A stretch of 64,000 nucleotides of DNA from Onstottus_B arcticum (GTDB lineage: Bacteria; Acidobacteriota; Blastocatellia; UBA7656). Position numbers and translations under genes: made by a program. This document shows, piece by piece, positions 35,819 through 43,066 of the stretch. Location of the stretch: NCBI GenBank assembly GCA_038040485.1, contig JBBPIE010000012.1, positions 108,804-172,803 on the forward strand, in the 5' to 3' direction. Within the stretch, counting starts at the first letter, position 1; each line of letters begins with the position of its first letter. Below the pieces are notes generated by a model. It was not told the origin of the DNA. It saw nothing but the letters and a program-made list of their open reading frames with translations, and made no database searches.

Positions 35819-36861
35819 ACTGCTTCCGGCAGCAGCCCCTTAATGTCCCGCACAACGCGCGCCACTTCTTGCTGGTCGGCAAACGCCATCATGAAAAACT
35901 TGTAACCGTTGTGAAAACATACAAGCCCGTTGCCGAACAGCCAGAGGCTGGAAAGCAGCGGGTTTCCGCCAAGCACCAGACTGATGGGCACACCCGTGAC
36001 CGCGCCGCCGGTGAACGCTTCCGCCACAAGCCCCGCGCCCGCCGCTACACTGAACGCCCCAAGCAGCGGAGCGCCGACGTACTTCGCGGCGTCACGTTCG
36101 AACTTCACGCGCGAGGCTTCGGCTTCTGTGAGATTGCCTTCCGCGAGCAGTTTCTCCTGGCGCTTCAGATACTCTTCGTACTTTTCGGAGAGCTTTCTCA
36201 ATCCATACGGCGCGATGGCCGAATGAAAGAGCCAGTTGCCCGCGCCGCCCGCGCCTAACAAAACAACGTCCAGCGAAGCGAACGCCGCACCCACGCGCGC
36301 TCCGGCGATCAACGAAAGCGACACGATCGCGGCTTTGCCGGGATTCTGCTTAGCCCATTTTCGTCCGCTAGCCATCGCGCTGAGCAGCGATGAAGGCAGC
36401 CGAGCCGCCGAAGCTCCGGTGCGCGCCGCGCCCGATGCCTGTTCGTAGTACCGCTTTGCTTCGCCGAACAGGTCGGAAGCTTTGTCCTTTGCGTCGTTGA
36501 CCGCGTCGCTTGCCGCTTTGCCAGGATCGTTGACTACTTCATTTACTTTTTTTTTAGCGCCCGTTCGTTCGGCCAGGTCGTCCGCCGCATTGGCCGCACG
36601 CCGCGCTGCGTCTTCGACCGCGCCTGAAGCGCGACGGGCGGTGTCCGCTACACGTTCGGTCACCTTGTGCTCGCGGTCTATTCGCGAAGCCCCTTCGCGC
36701 GCGGCGTCTATCGTCGAAGAAGCGGCGTCCACGCCTTTGCGGACGACGTCGCTTGCGGTTCGCGCGCCCCGGTCGAGTTTGGATTTGATATCGTACTTTT
36801 CGTCAAGTTGCCGGGCCGCTTCTTCCGCGCGCCGTCGTATCTCATCGAGCTTGCTGGTCAT
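35812..36861 (-). CDS. Amphipathic-helix protein of unknown function with hydrophobic C-terminal half
   Basis: 349 residues. Residues 1-150 are a long, Ala/Asp/Lys/Arg-rich helical region (RASGAVEDAARRAANAADDL, PGKAASDAVNDAKDKASDL) resembling LEA-like or coiled-coil spacers. Residues about 170-340 are hydrophobic, with Gly/Ala-rich segments (AAIVSLSLIAGARVGAAFA, LLGAFSVAAGAGLVAEAF, LVLGGNPLLSSLWLFGNGLV) that could be two to four membrane helices. The final codons EAVQ and TAG lie at the edge of the heptamer element, which gives the stop codon. No named family recognised. Membrane attachment is likely. Confidence 0.6.
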   Translation of the reverse strand: MTSKLDEIRRRAEEAARQLDEKYDIKSKLDRGARTASDVVRKGVDAASSTIDAAREGASRIDREHKVTERVADTARRASGAVEDAARRAANAADDLAERTGAKKKVNEVVNDPGKAASDAVNDAKDKASDLFGEAKRYYEQASGAARTGASAARLPSSLLSAMASGRKWAKQNPGKAAIVSLSLIAGARVGAAFASLDVVLLGAGGAGNWLFHSAIAPYGLRKLSEKYEEYLKRQEKLLAEGNLTEAEASRVKFERDAAKYVGAPLLGAFSVAAGAGLVAEAFTGGAVTGVPISLVLGGNPLLSSLWLFGNGLVCFHNGYKFFMMAFADQQEVARVVRDIKGLLPEAVQ

Positions 36862-36933
36862 CAGTGCGTGCTCCTTTGAGGTTATCTTACTCTGGGCTCA
36901 TCCGATCAGCCACTATCGTTGTGTTCGCCGCTT

Positions 36934-37046
36934 TCTCTGCGCTGACCCCAGCGGCTCTGCGTCTCGGCGGTAAGGTTCAGCGGTTGAAGTAGAGTTGCGA
37001 GCGCTTCTAACCGCAAAGTCGCTGAGACGCAGAGACTACGCCGAGA
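36934..37046. repeat. Inverted-repeat element, 8-nt unit type
   Basis: The left part (36934-36985) contains CTCTGCGCTGACCCC and GCTCTGCGTCTCGGCGG, then CAGCGGTT. The right part (37008-37046) contains AACCGCAAAGTCGCTGAGAC and CGCAGAG, then TACGCCGAGAA. It is the most degenerate copy of the family. It lies within a 316-nt gap between the amphipathic-helix gene and the thioesterase gene, where no gene is seen. Confidence 0.7.
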
Positions 37047-37177
37047 ATTCAAGCCAGAACATAGCGCACTGGTTTGTACGCCCTTCTCTCGGAGACGGTT
37101 CCTGATGAAGGGAGAGAACCACTTGGTCGGCTTGGATTGCCAGAGTAGCTCGAAAGCAGGAATTGAACTGCCGTCAA

Positions 37178-37588
37178 TCAGGCTTCGTCGCGAATCGGGA
37201 TTGGGCGACGGTCGTCGTCGATCGCAACGTAGACGACTTCAGCTTCTGTGACTCGAGTTCGCTTGCCCGGATTCTTTGCGCGGTCGGCTTCCACGATGAC
37301 TTTGATGGTGATTGACGTGTGTCCGATGCGAGCAAGCTCGGTGTAGAAGCTGACAAGATCGCCGACAAAGACGGGAGCTACGAATGCGACTTCGTGCATG
37401 GCTTTGGTGACGATTTTTTTGAGCGTGTGTTTGCGAACTTCGACGGCTGCGGCGAGGTCGATATAGCTGAGGATGACTCCGCCGAAGATGGTCCCCTGCG
37501 CGTTGGTGTCTTTAGGCATGAGCACCACGCGAATGGCCGGCTCGGCCGTCGGCTTGAAAGGAGCTAAAGCACTGTCCGAATCACTCAT
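37178..37588 (-). CDS. Acyl-CoA thioesterase (hotdog fold, YciA/BFIT type)
   Basis: A 136-residue hotdog thioesterase that would hydrolyse acyl-CoA to free acid and CoA. Motifs: VLMPKDTNAQGTIFGGVILSYIDLAAA with the catalytic Asp/Asn region, then HEVAFVAPVFVGDLVSFYTEL and VEVYVA-type strands near the end (EAEVVYVAIDDD). Length is normal for the single-hotdog YciA family. The substrate chain length is unknown. A gene-free region with an RHS remnant lies upstream. Confidence 0.85.
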   Translation of the reverse strand: MSDSDSALAPFKPTAEPAIRVVLMPKDTNAQGTIFGGVILSYIDLAAAVEVRKHTLKKIVTKAMHEVAFVAPVFVGDLVSFYTELARIGHTSITIKVIVEADRAKNPGKRTRVTEAEVVYVAIDDDRRPIPIRDEA

Positions 37589-37691
37589 AGGGAGAGAGGC
37601 TAGCCTCAGGCCGGATGGGTGTCAAACCTGCGATCGCGAGTCTGGCTTGGTTTGTAAGTTGCCCGTTTGCTACCGATGGGCGCACGCACGC

Positions 37692-37832
37692 TTCGGTCAC
37701 TTTTAGAACGGTATCGTCGGCGTTATAGGAGTAGGAGGTCGGACTGCCTTCTACGGGTGTCTTTCAAGTAGCGAGCCGCCCTTGGCCGTCATACGTCATC
37801 GGCGTTTCCTGACCCGTTCCGTTGAGTCTCGA
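37692..37832 (-). pseudogene. Remnant of an RHS/YD-repeat gene
   Basis: On the minus strand, 37832-37767 translates as SRLNGTGQETPMTYDGQGRLAT, a YD-repeat-like segment, followed by a TGA. In another phase, 37745-37692 gives SPTSYSYNADDTVLKVT, a second YD-repeat-like segment. The two pieces are out of frame with each other and lack starts. They look like the decayed end of a larger RHS-type protein. The intact secreted protein gene begins 8 nt away at 37840 but is unrelated in sequence. Confidence 0.55.
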
Positions 37833-37839
37833 GGCTCAG

Positions 37840-38802
37840 TCACCTCTGTTTTACCAGGATGACGTCCCAAGCCCAACGTCCTATGTGCGCTCCTCGAGTA
37901 TCTTTCACTCTTGCACGAAAGCGGAACCAGTTACCGTATTGGTCGATGCGTCTCGAAATTCTGTAATCGAGAGAGAGCCAATCGACTCCGAGCGTTGCAA
38001 GGCTCTTGAGTTCGCCCGGCTCAGAAACGCCATTGTGATTCGTATCCTGCCATAGCCGCAAGGACGAGAAGATTGCGTCTCTATCGTCAATGAGCCCATC
38101 GCGGTTGCCGCCGTTGACTTGTTTATCAAACTCAGCCAGAGCCAGGAACCCGTTCGGTGGTGGAGACGGTGGCTGCGGCGTGTAGTTCCCGAATAGTTCT
38201 GTTCCATTATCGATGGTGCCATTTCCATTTCGGTCGAGTGCGAGAAAAGTATCATCTGAGCCAGACGCGGACCAGGAGAGGCGCTCAGCGATACCGTCAG
38301 AGTCGAGATCAAAGTTGACTCCGCCAGCGGCGTCCGTCAGGTTAAAACCGTTTCCTAGAGTATCGATCAGGATAGGCGTATTGCACTCGCAGGTCTCGGG
38401 GTCCGTACCGCCATCGAGGCAAAGTATGCAACCAACACCGCCGCCGCCGGGACTGACGGGACACGCGGCCTCTGAGGTACATACATATTCGAAGCAAAGT
38501 GGATACTGTGGGGGATTTGTTAGCGGGTAAGGTTTTCTGCACTGCCCACGTTGCAGCATGCAATAACAGGAAGGAGGAAAACAGCCGAAGCAGGCGGTAG
38601 TACAGAAAGGAGAAAAGCTTGCTTCAATAACACAGTCATCTCCAATGCCGCCGATACAAAGCTGACTGGGGAAGCAACCTGAGGTCGCCTGGACTCGCGA
38701 GAACTTTGTTGTGTGAAGACAAAGACCGATCCCCACCAAGAAGAGTACAAGAAAAACGATGTTGACTAAGCTATTGTTGATCCATTTCGTCTTTGGAAAC
38801 AT
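37840..38802 (-). CDS. Secreted Cys-rich protein with EF-hand-like calcium loops
   Basis: 320 residues. A signal/anchor segment (NIVFLVLFLVGIGLCL) is followed by a Cys-rich region of about 120 residues (FCTTACFGCFPPSCYCML and similar). Then comes a domain with calcium loops of dockerin/EF-hand type: DRNGNGTIDNGTELFG and DTNHNGVSEPGELKSL, preceded by FDLDSDGIAERLSWS. The end (YGNWFRFRARVKDTRGAHIG) is seen in large RHS-like or surface proteins that carry this domain. GGAGGAG lies 8 nt before ATG 38802. It is downstream of the 225-residue secreted protein on the same strand. Probably surface-exposed; function unknown. Confidence 0.65.
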   Translation of the reverse strand: MFPKTKWINNSLVNIVFLVLFLVGIGLCLHTTKFSRVQATSGCFPSQLCIGGIGDDCVIEASFSPFCTTACFGCFPPSCYCMLQRGQCRKPYPLTNPPQYPLCFEYVCTSEAACPVSPGGGGVGCILCLDGGTDPETCECNTPILIDTLGNGFNLTDAAGGVNFDLDSDGIAERLSWSASGSDDTFLALDRNGNGTIDNGTELFGNYTPQPPSPPPNGFLALAEFDKQVNGGNRDGLIDDRDAIFSSLRLWQDTNHNGVSEPGELKSLATLGVDWLSLDYRISRRIDQYGNWFRFRARVKDTRGAHIGRWAWDVILVKQR

Positions 38803-38909
38803 AGTTCATCTCCTCCAGTTCAAGGGACTTTGATTGGCTGACCAGATCGAACCTAAAGAGGCAAAAGGCACGTTGGACGCTTCCCAATAGCAATACAGCC
38901 TGTCGGTTG

Positions 38910-39587
38910 CTACTTTTGACTCTGTTTCCGTCTTTTTTCTTCCAGGTTGCTGATCTGAAGATCCTTGAGATCAGCATTGAGGTTGTTGGGCACCTCTTCA
39001 AACTCGACCTGTTCGGCTTCTTGGAGTACTTCGGTACCGTCACGAAAGTGCAGGCGCATTCGCAGCCCACAACGCCCGGTCCTCGGGGAGTAGCTATCCT
39101 CTATCCATTCAATATTGCTCTCAGGGTTGTCTATTACGTGTCTCTGCACGTAAGCCTTGAGTCCAACGATTCCTTCGGTGCGGGCATAGTTCGGATTGTT
39201 TCTCAAGCTCTTCGCCGACCTGTAGAACCATGACATCTCCTCTGTCGCTCGTGGCGAGACATAAGTGAGACTATTTGATCCGGCGGCTTTTGTGTAAACC
39301 CCATCATGCAGAGTTGCATAGATAGTTAGTCTGCCGTCGGCGCCGGAGCACACGTTCCGAGATTCACCATCGGCCTTGAGGTATATGGTACTTCGTGTCA
39401 TCACCGTCCTCGTGCCATCCTGGCCGACGCGGTACTGGACCATTGAGACTACAAACGGTTGGGAAGGTTCAAGGTCGTCGGGGGCGGTGCTACCGGTCTG
39501 AGTATGCTGGTTGGCTTGCGCCAGGGAGAATACTAAGAGCCCGACAAGAAAGACCACTGTGCATAGAACCCTGAAAACGGTCTTCAT
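38910..39587 (-). CDS. Secreted protein of unknown function
   Basis: 225 residues from ATG 39587, which has a strong AAGGAGGTAA site 7-8 nt upstream; a longer frame to 39662 lacks one. The signal peptide (VFRVLCTVVFLVGLLVFSLAQA) is clear. The mature part has a predicted beta-rich core (FVVSMVQYRVGQDGTRTVMT, STIYLKADGESRN, TEVLQEAEQVEFEEVP) and a charged C-terminus. No family recognised. Its stop is 107 nt upstream of the Cys-rich gene, so they probably share a transcript. Confidence 0.65.
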   Translation of the reverse strand: MKTVFRVLCTVVFLVGLLVFSLAQANQHTQTGSTAPDDLEPSQPFVVSMVQYRVGQDGTRTVMTRSTIYLKADGESRNVCSGADGRLTIYATLHDGVYTKAAGSNSLTYVSPRATEEMSWFYRSAKSLRNNPNYARTEGIVGLKAYVQRHVIDNPESNIEWIEDSYSPRTGRCGLRMRLHFRDGTEVLQEAEQVEFEEVPNNLNADLKDLQISNLEEKRRKQSQK

Positions 39588-39820
39588 GCCAATTACCTCC
39601 TTAAAGTTGAATTGTCTGCGTTCGGGACGATGAACTACTAATCGCGAGTCCGCTTCTATCACGATGGCTTATTTGAAGTCAACAAATTTCTTTCTCCAAG
39701 ATTCTCCTTGTCCGTGCTCGTGGTCCTAAGCGCCGTGCCCCTCTGTTAAGGGAAGCGCGCTCCCCGTGTGCTACCTTTTTTCTATTACCTCTTTTCTTCT
39801 TCCGTGCTACCTTCGGTCAG

Positions 39821-40276
39821 ATGACGCTTGCCGCTGAAACCCTGGAAATAGTTGCCGCTGGTGGAGTCGTGCTTGAAAGAAGAAACGAGACTGCTTACGT
39901 CGTTCTGATTCATCGCCCGAAGTACGACGACTGGTCTTTGCCAAAAGGAAAGGCCGAGCCCGGCGAGTCGATCTCCCAGACAGCGCTGCGTGAGGTCAGG
40001 GAAGAAACCGGACTCGATTGCCGAATCGTTAGCGAGCTTGAACCGGTTCGCTATAGTTACCGGACCGGCAAAGGCGCTATCAATCCTAAGGTCGTGCACT
40101 ATTTTCTGATGGAGCCCATCGGCGGCCGCCTCCAAGCGCCCGGCCACGAAGCGGATGCCGCCGAGTGGTGCGACCTATCCGAAGCATCCCGCCGCCTCAC
40201 ATACGAACACGACCGCGAGTTGCTTCAACAGGCCCTGCGAGCTGATCTTCTCAACCGCGGAGGAACCGATGGCTAA
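39821..40276 (+). CDS. NUDIX hydrolase
   Basis: A 151-residue protein with the full Nudix box GKAEPGESISQTALREVREETGLD, preceded by WSLPKGK. The fold hydrolyses nucleoside diphosphates linked to X; the WSLPKGK start and compact length resemble Ap4A/Ap6A or MutT-type enzymes. The C-terminal ELLQQALRADLL helix is also typical. The following gene begins within its last codons (8-nt overlap), so the two are translationally coupled. Confidence 0.9.
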   Translation: MTLAAETLEIVAAGGVVLERRNETAYVVLIHRPKYDDWSLPKGKAEPGESISQTALREVREETGLDCRIVSELEPVRYSYRTGKGAINPKVVHYFLMEPIGGRLQAPGHEADAAEWCDLSEASRRLTYEHDRELLQQALRADLLNRGGTDG

Positions 40277-41060
40277 GGCGCTTATCACTTTGACGACTGA
40301 TTTCGGAGACGCCGACTATTACGTGCCGGCGATGAAAGGTGTGATCTTGTCGATCAACCCGGCAGCCGAGATAGTTGACCTCACTCACCAGATCCCGCCG
40401 CACGACATCTACGCCGCGGCGTTCACGCTCAAGTGCTGCTACAACGAATTTCCGAACGATACGATACACCTTGTGGTCGTGGACCCGGGTGTTGGCTCCA
40501 ATCGACGCGCGATTCTGGTTATGACCGACAACCACAGGTTTGTCGGACCGGACAACGGCGTGTTCAGTTACATCTATCAGTGCGAGCCGGTGAACCGAAT
40601 CGTTCACTTCACGACCGAGCATTACTTCCGCTCGCCGGTCTCGACCACGTTTCATGGTCGCGACGTGTTCGCGCCGTGCGCGGCTTACGTGTCGAAGCTT
40701 GTCGAGTGGCGAATGATGGGCGAGGAGATCAGCGATCCGGTGCGCTTCAACATACCTGCTCCGGCGGCGCTCGCGGACGGACGGATCAAAGGGCACGTGA
40801 TTCATATCGATCGCTTCGGCAACGTCATCACCAACATCACCGCAGCCGAGCTGACCGATGCGGCGATCGCGGCGGGCGCGCGAGTTCGAATTGGGAAGAT
40901 GGAACCGGCGCGAGTGCTGACACACTTTGCCGAGGCCGGCCCGAATGAGCTGTTTGCTTACTTTGGGAGCGCGGGGTACCTCGAGTTGGCCGTGCCTCGG
41001 CAGTCGGCGGCGCGGATGGCTGAAGCTCGCCGCGGGGCTGAGGTAGAAGTAGTCGTGTAG
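40269..41060 (+). CDS. SAM hydroxide adenosyltransferase-like protein (DUF62 / S-adenosyl-L-methionine chlorinase-fluorinase superfamily)
   Basis: A 263-residue protein in the DUF62 superfamily. Motifs: ITLTTDFGDADYYVPAMKG, VVDPGVGSNRRAI, FVGPDNGVFSY, FHGRDVFAPCAAYV, and GHVIHIDRFGNVITNIT. The conserved Asp, Arg and His (of DPGVGSxRR and FHGRD) activate water in hydroxide adenosyltransferases that split SAM to adenosine and methionine, so halogenation is unlikely. The ATG at 40269 has CGGAGGAACCG just upstream and overlaps the NUDIX stop codon. A longer upstream frame is in a different frame from the NUDIX gene and is not used. Confidence 0.88.
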   Translation: MAKALITLTTDFGDADYYVPAMKGVILSINPAAEIVDLTHQIPPHDIYAAAFTLKCCYNEFPNDTIHLVVVDPGVGSNRRAILVMTDNHRFVGPDNGVFSYIYQCEPVNRIVHFTTEHYFRSPVSTTFHGRDVFAPCAAYVSKLVEWRMMGEEISDPVRFNIPAPAALADGRIKGHVIHIDRFGNVITNITAAELTDAAIAAGARVRIGKMEPARVLTHFAEAGPNELFAYFGSAGYLELAVPRQSAARMAEARRGAEVEVVV

Positions 41061-41160
41061 CGTTCAAAACGGCGGTGAGGTCAGGCGTGTGTTGCTGGCA
41101 TAGTGCCTCCGTGCAATACTAACCTTCATTCGATCACGTGACGTGAAAGGTAATTCAATA

Positions 41161-41436
41161 ATGTTTCTAGGCAACCATCAGCTTGGGACCGTTGGCCAGT
41201 TGTCGTTTTCTGTGCGCTTAAACGATGACGGTGAGGTTGACGCACCACTTGCGCCCGATGGAAGCGCGACTGTAGCAATTGGTTTCGAGCATCGCAATAC
41301 AAACAAAGCGGGTTATTTCCTCTGTAGACTTGACGCCGATGCGATACCAGCGGTGCGTCGGGATATGGCAGGGTTCTTTGACACGAATAAGGGACTTCTG
41401 TGCGAAAAAGCCATGGCCGCGCTTCGCTCGAATTAG
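41161..41436 (+). CDS. Hypothetical protein, 91 residues
   Basis: A small protein of balanced composition (MFLGNHQLGTVGQLSFSVRL ... SATVAIGFEHRNTNKAGYFLCRLDADAIPA ... ALRSN). No signal peptide or membrane helix. ATG 41161 has AAAGG about 8-12 nt upstream; a GTG at 41143 is also in frame. It sits between the SAM-hydrolase gene and gltA. A possible beta-hairpin DNA or RNA-binding fold cannot be tested here. Confidence 0.5.
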   Translation: MFLGNHQLGTVGQLSFSVRLNDDGEVDAPLAPDGSATVAIGFEHRNTNKAGYFLCRLDADAIPAVRRDMAGFFDTNKGLLCEKAMAALRSN

Positions 41437-41623
41437 AGTCTATCCGTTATCCTGCGTCCGACTATCTTTTCAGAGCAACACTCCGATACGGCACTATCAA
41501 AACACCCCACTTGTTGACAGCGTTCGCGCGCCTATCCTATCCTTCAAAGTCGGACACGGCCCACGGAAGTTCTTTGTAGCGCTCTGGCATCTACCACGAC
41601 CGAAAGGAACCAAAGTACAAATC

Positions 41624-42760
41624 ATGTCCAGCGAAGCCAATGTCGCAAAGGCCGGGCTCGAAGGTATCGTTGCCGCACAATCCTCCATCAGCGACGTGAA
41701 CGGCGAAGAAGGCAAACTCATCTACGCCGGCTACGATATTCACGACCTGGCGCAGCACGCGACTTTCGAAGAAGTCATTTTCCTTTTGTGGAATCTCAGG
41801 CTCCCGACAAGCTCTGAACTCGACCATCTCAAGTCTCAGCTCAGCAGCGAGACCAGGCTCCCGGCCGAGGTCATCGAGCTGATTCGCTGGATTCCCAAGA
41901 CTGCAAATCCGATGGAAATGCTTCGGACCGTTGTGTCGGGGCTCGGCTTGTACGATCCGGACGGGGCAGACAATTCGCTTGAAGCGAACGTCCGCAAGGC
42001 CGTCAGACTCACCGCGAAGTTTCCCATAATCGTCACGACCTTCCAGCGAGTGCGCAACGGACAAGAGCCGGTGCATCCGCGCGAGGGGCTTTCGCTGGCC
42101 GCCAACTTCCTGTACACGCTCAACGGTCAGGAGCCCGACGAAGTCGCGACACGAACGATGGACGTAGCGTTTGTTCTTCACGCCGACCACGAGTTGAACG
42201 CTTCGACATTCGCCGCGCGAGTGACGGCCGCGACCCTGTCGGACATCTACTCGGCCATCGTGTCCGCGATCGGCACGTTAAAAGGCCCGCTCCACGGCGG
42301 CGCTAACGAGGGCGTGATCAAAAACCTGCTCGAGATCGGCAGCGTCGAAGGCGTCGAGCCCTGGGTCAAGAACGCTTTCGCCAACAAACAGAAGATCATG
42401 GGATTTGGCCACCGCGTGTATCGCACGGTCGATCCGCGAGCAACACACCTCGCCGAAATGTCGCGCAAGCTCGGCGAGCGCACGGGCGAATCCAAGTGGT
42501 ACGAGATGTCAAAGAAGATGGAAGAAGTCGTGATGCGCGAGAAGCATCTAAACGCGAACGTCGACTTCTATTCGGCTTCGACCTATTACGCGCTCGGCGT
42601 GCCGACCGACCTGTTCACACCTATCTTTGCTTGCAGCCGCATTTCAGGCTGGACCGCGCACGTCCTCGAGCAGTTCAGAAACAACCGCCTGATCCGGCCT
42701 CGCGCTGAGTACATCGGTCCGCGCGGTTTGACTTACGTTCCTATCGAAGAGCGTCAGTAG
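41624..42760 (+). CDS. gltA: Citrate synthase
   Basis: A 378-residue citrate synthase of the short (type I) class. Catalytic residues are in place: His in LHADHELNASTFAARV and PLHGGANEGVIK, the second His in GFGHRVYRTVDPR, and the Asp in NVDFYSASTYYALG. The oxaloacetate/acetyl-CoA loop and the closing PRAEYIGPRGLTYVPIEER are normal. The start ATG 41624 begins MSSEANVAKAGLEGIV and matches the family's typical N-terminus; an upstream frame from 41279 is not conserved. The stop codon TAG is the first unit of a heptamer repeat element. May also serve as 2-methylcitrate synthase. Confidence 0.93.
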   Translation: MSSEANVAKAGLEGIVAAQSSISDVNGEEGKLIYAGYDIHDLAQHATFEEVIFLLWNLRLPTSSELDHLKSQLSSETRLPAEVIELIRWIPKTANPMEMLRTVVSGLGLYDPDGADNSLEANVRKAVRLTAKFPIIVTTFQRVRNGQEPVHPREGLSLAANFLYTLNGQEPDEVATRTMDVAFVLHADHELNASTFAARVTAATLSDIYSAIVSAIGTLKGPLHGGANEGVIKNLLEIGSVEGVEPWVKNAFANKQKIMGFGHRVYRTVDPRATHLAEMSRKLGERTGESKWYEMSKKMEEVVMREKHLNANVDFYSASTYYALGVPTDLFTPIFACSRISGWTAHVLEQFRNNRLIRPRAEYIGPRGLTYVPIEERQ

Positions 42761-42852
42761 TCCGTAGTCAGTAGTCCGTAGTCCGTAGTCCGTAGTTCGT
42801 AATCCTTAGCCAGATCAGCTACGGACTACGGACTACTGACCACGGGCTATAT
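42757..42852. repeat. Heptamer inverted-repeat element (AGTAGTC unit) starting at the citrate synthase stop codon
   Basis: The left arm (42757-42801) has CAGTAGTC, CGTAGTC and related units at 7-nt spacing. The right arm (42818-42851) has CTACGGA/CTACTGA units. The spacer is about 16 nt. The TAG stop of citrate synthase is in the first unit. Same family as 35641-35818. The rest of the 306-nt gap to the next start shows no gene. Confidence 0.88.
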
Positions 42853-43066
42853 AAAAGTCTTCCAAGAAGCCTGCTCGACCCCTACAATAGAAGCAGCTTG
42901 ACGAGCCCCCCTCATCGCGGCCAGTCACAGTTCGATTCCGAGAACTTTGATAACGAGCAAAGACTCACGCGAGGTCTCTTCCGGTAGCGTCTGTCCTACG
43001 GCGAAGTTGCGAAGGCAGTGGTCAACTCAACTTCATAGCCGGACGCGAATGGAAACGGAGTTAAGA

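Noticed and set aside
40269..41060. Fluorinase or chlorinase assignment for the DUF62 protein
   Set aside because: The motifs fit the widespread hydroxide adenosyltransferase branch and no halometabolite genes are adjacent.
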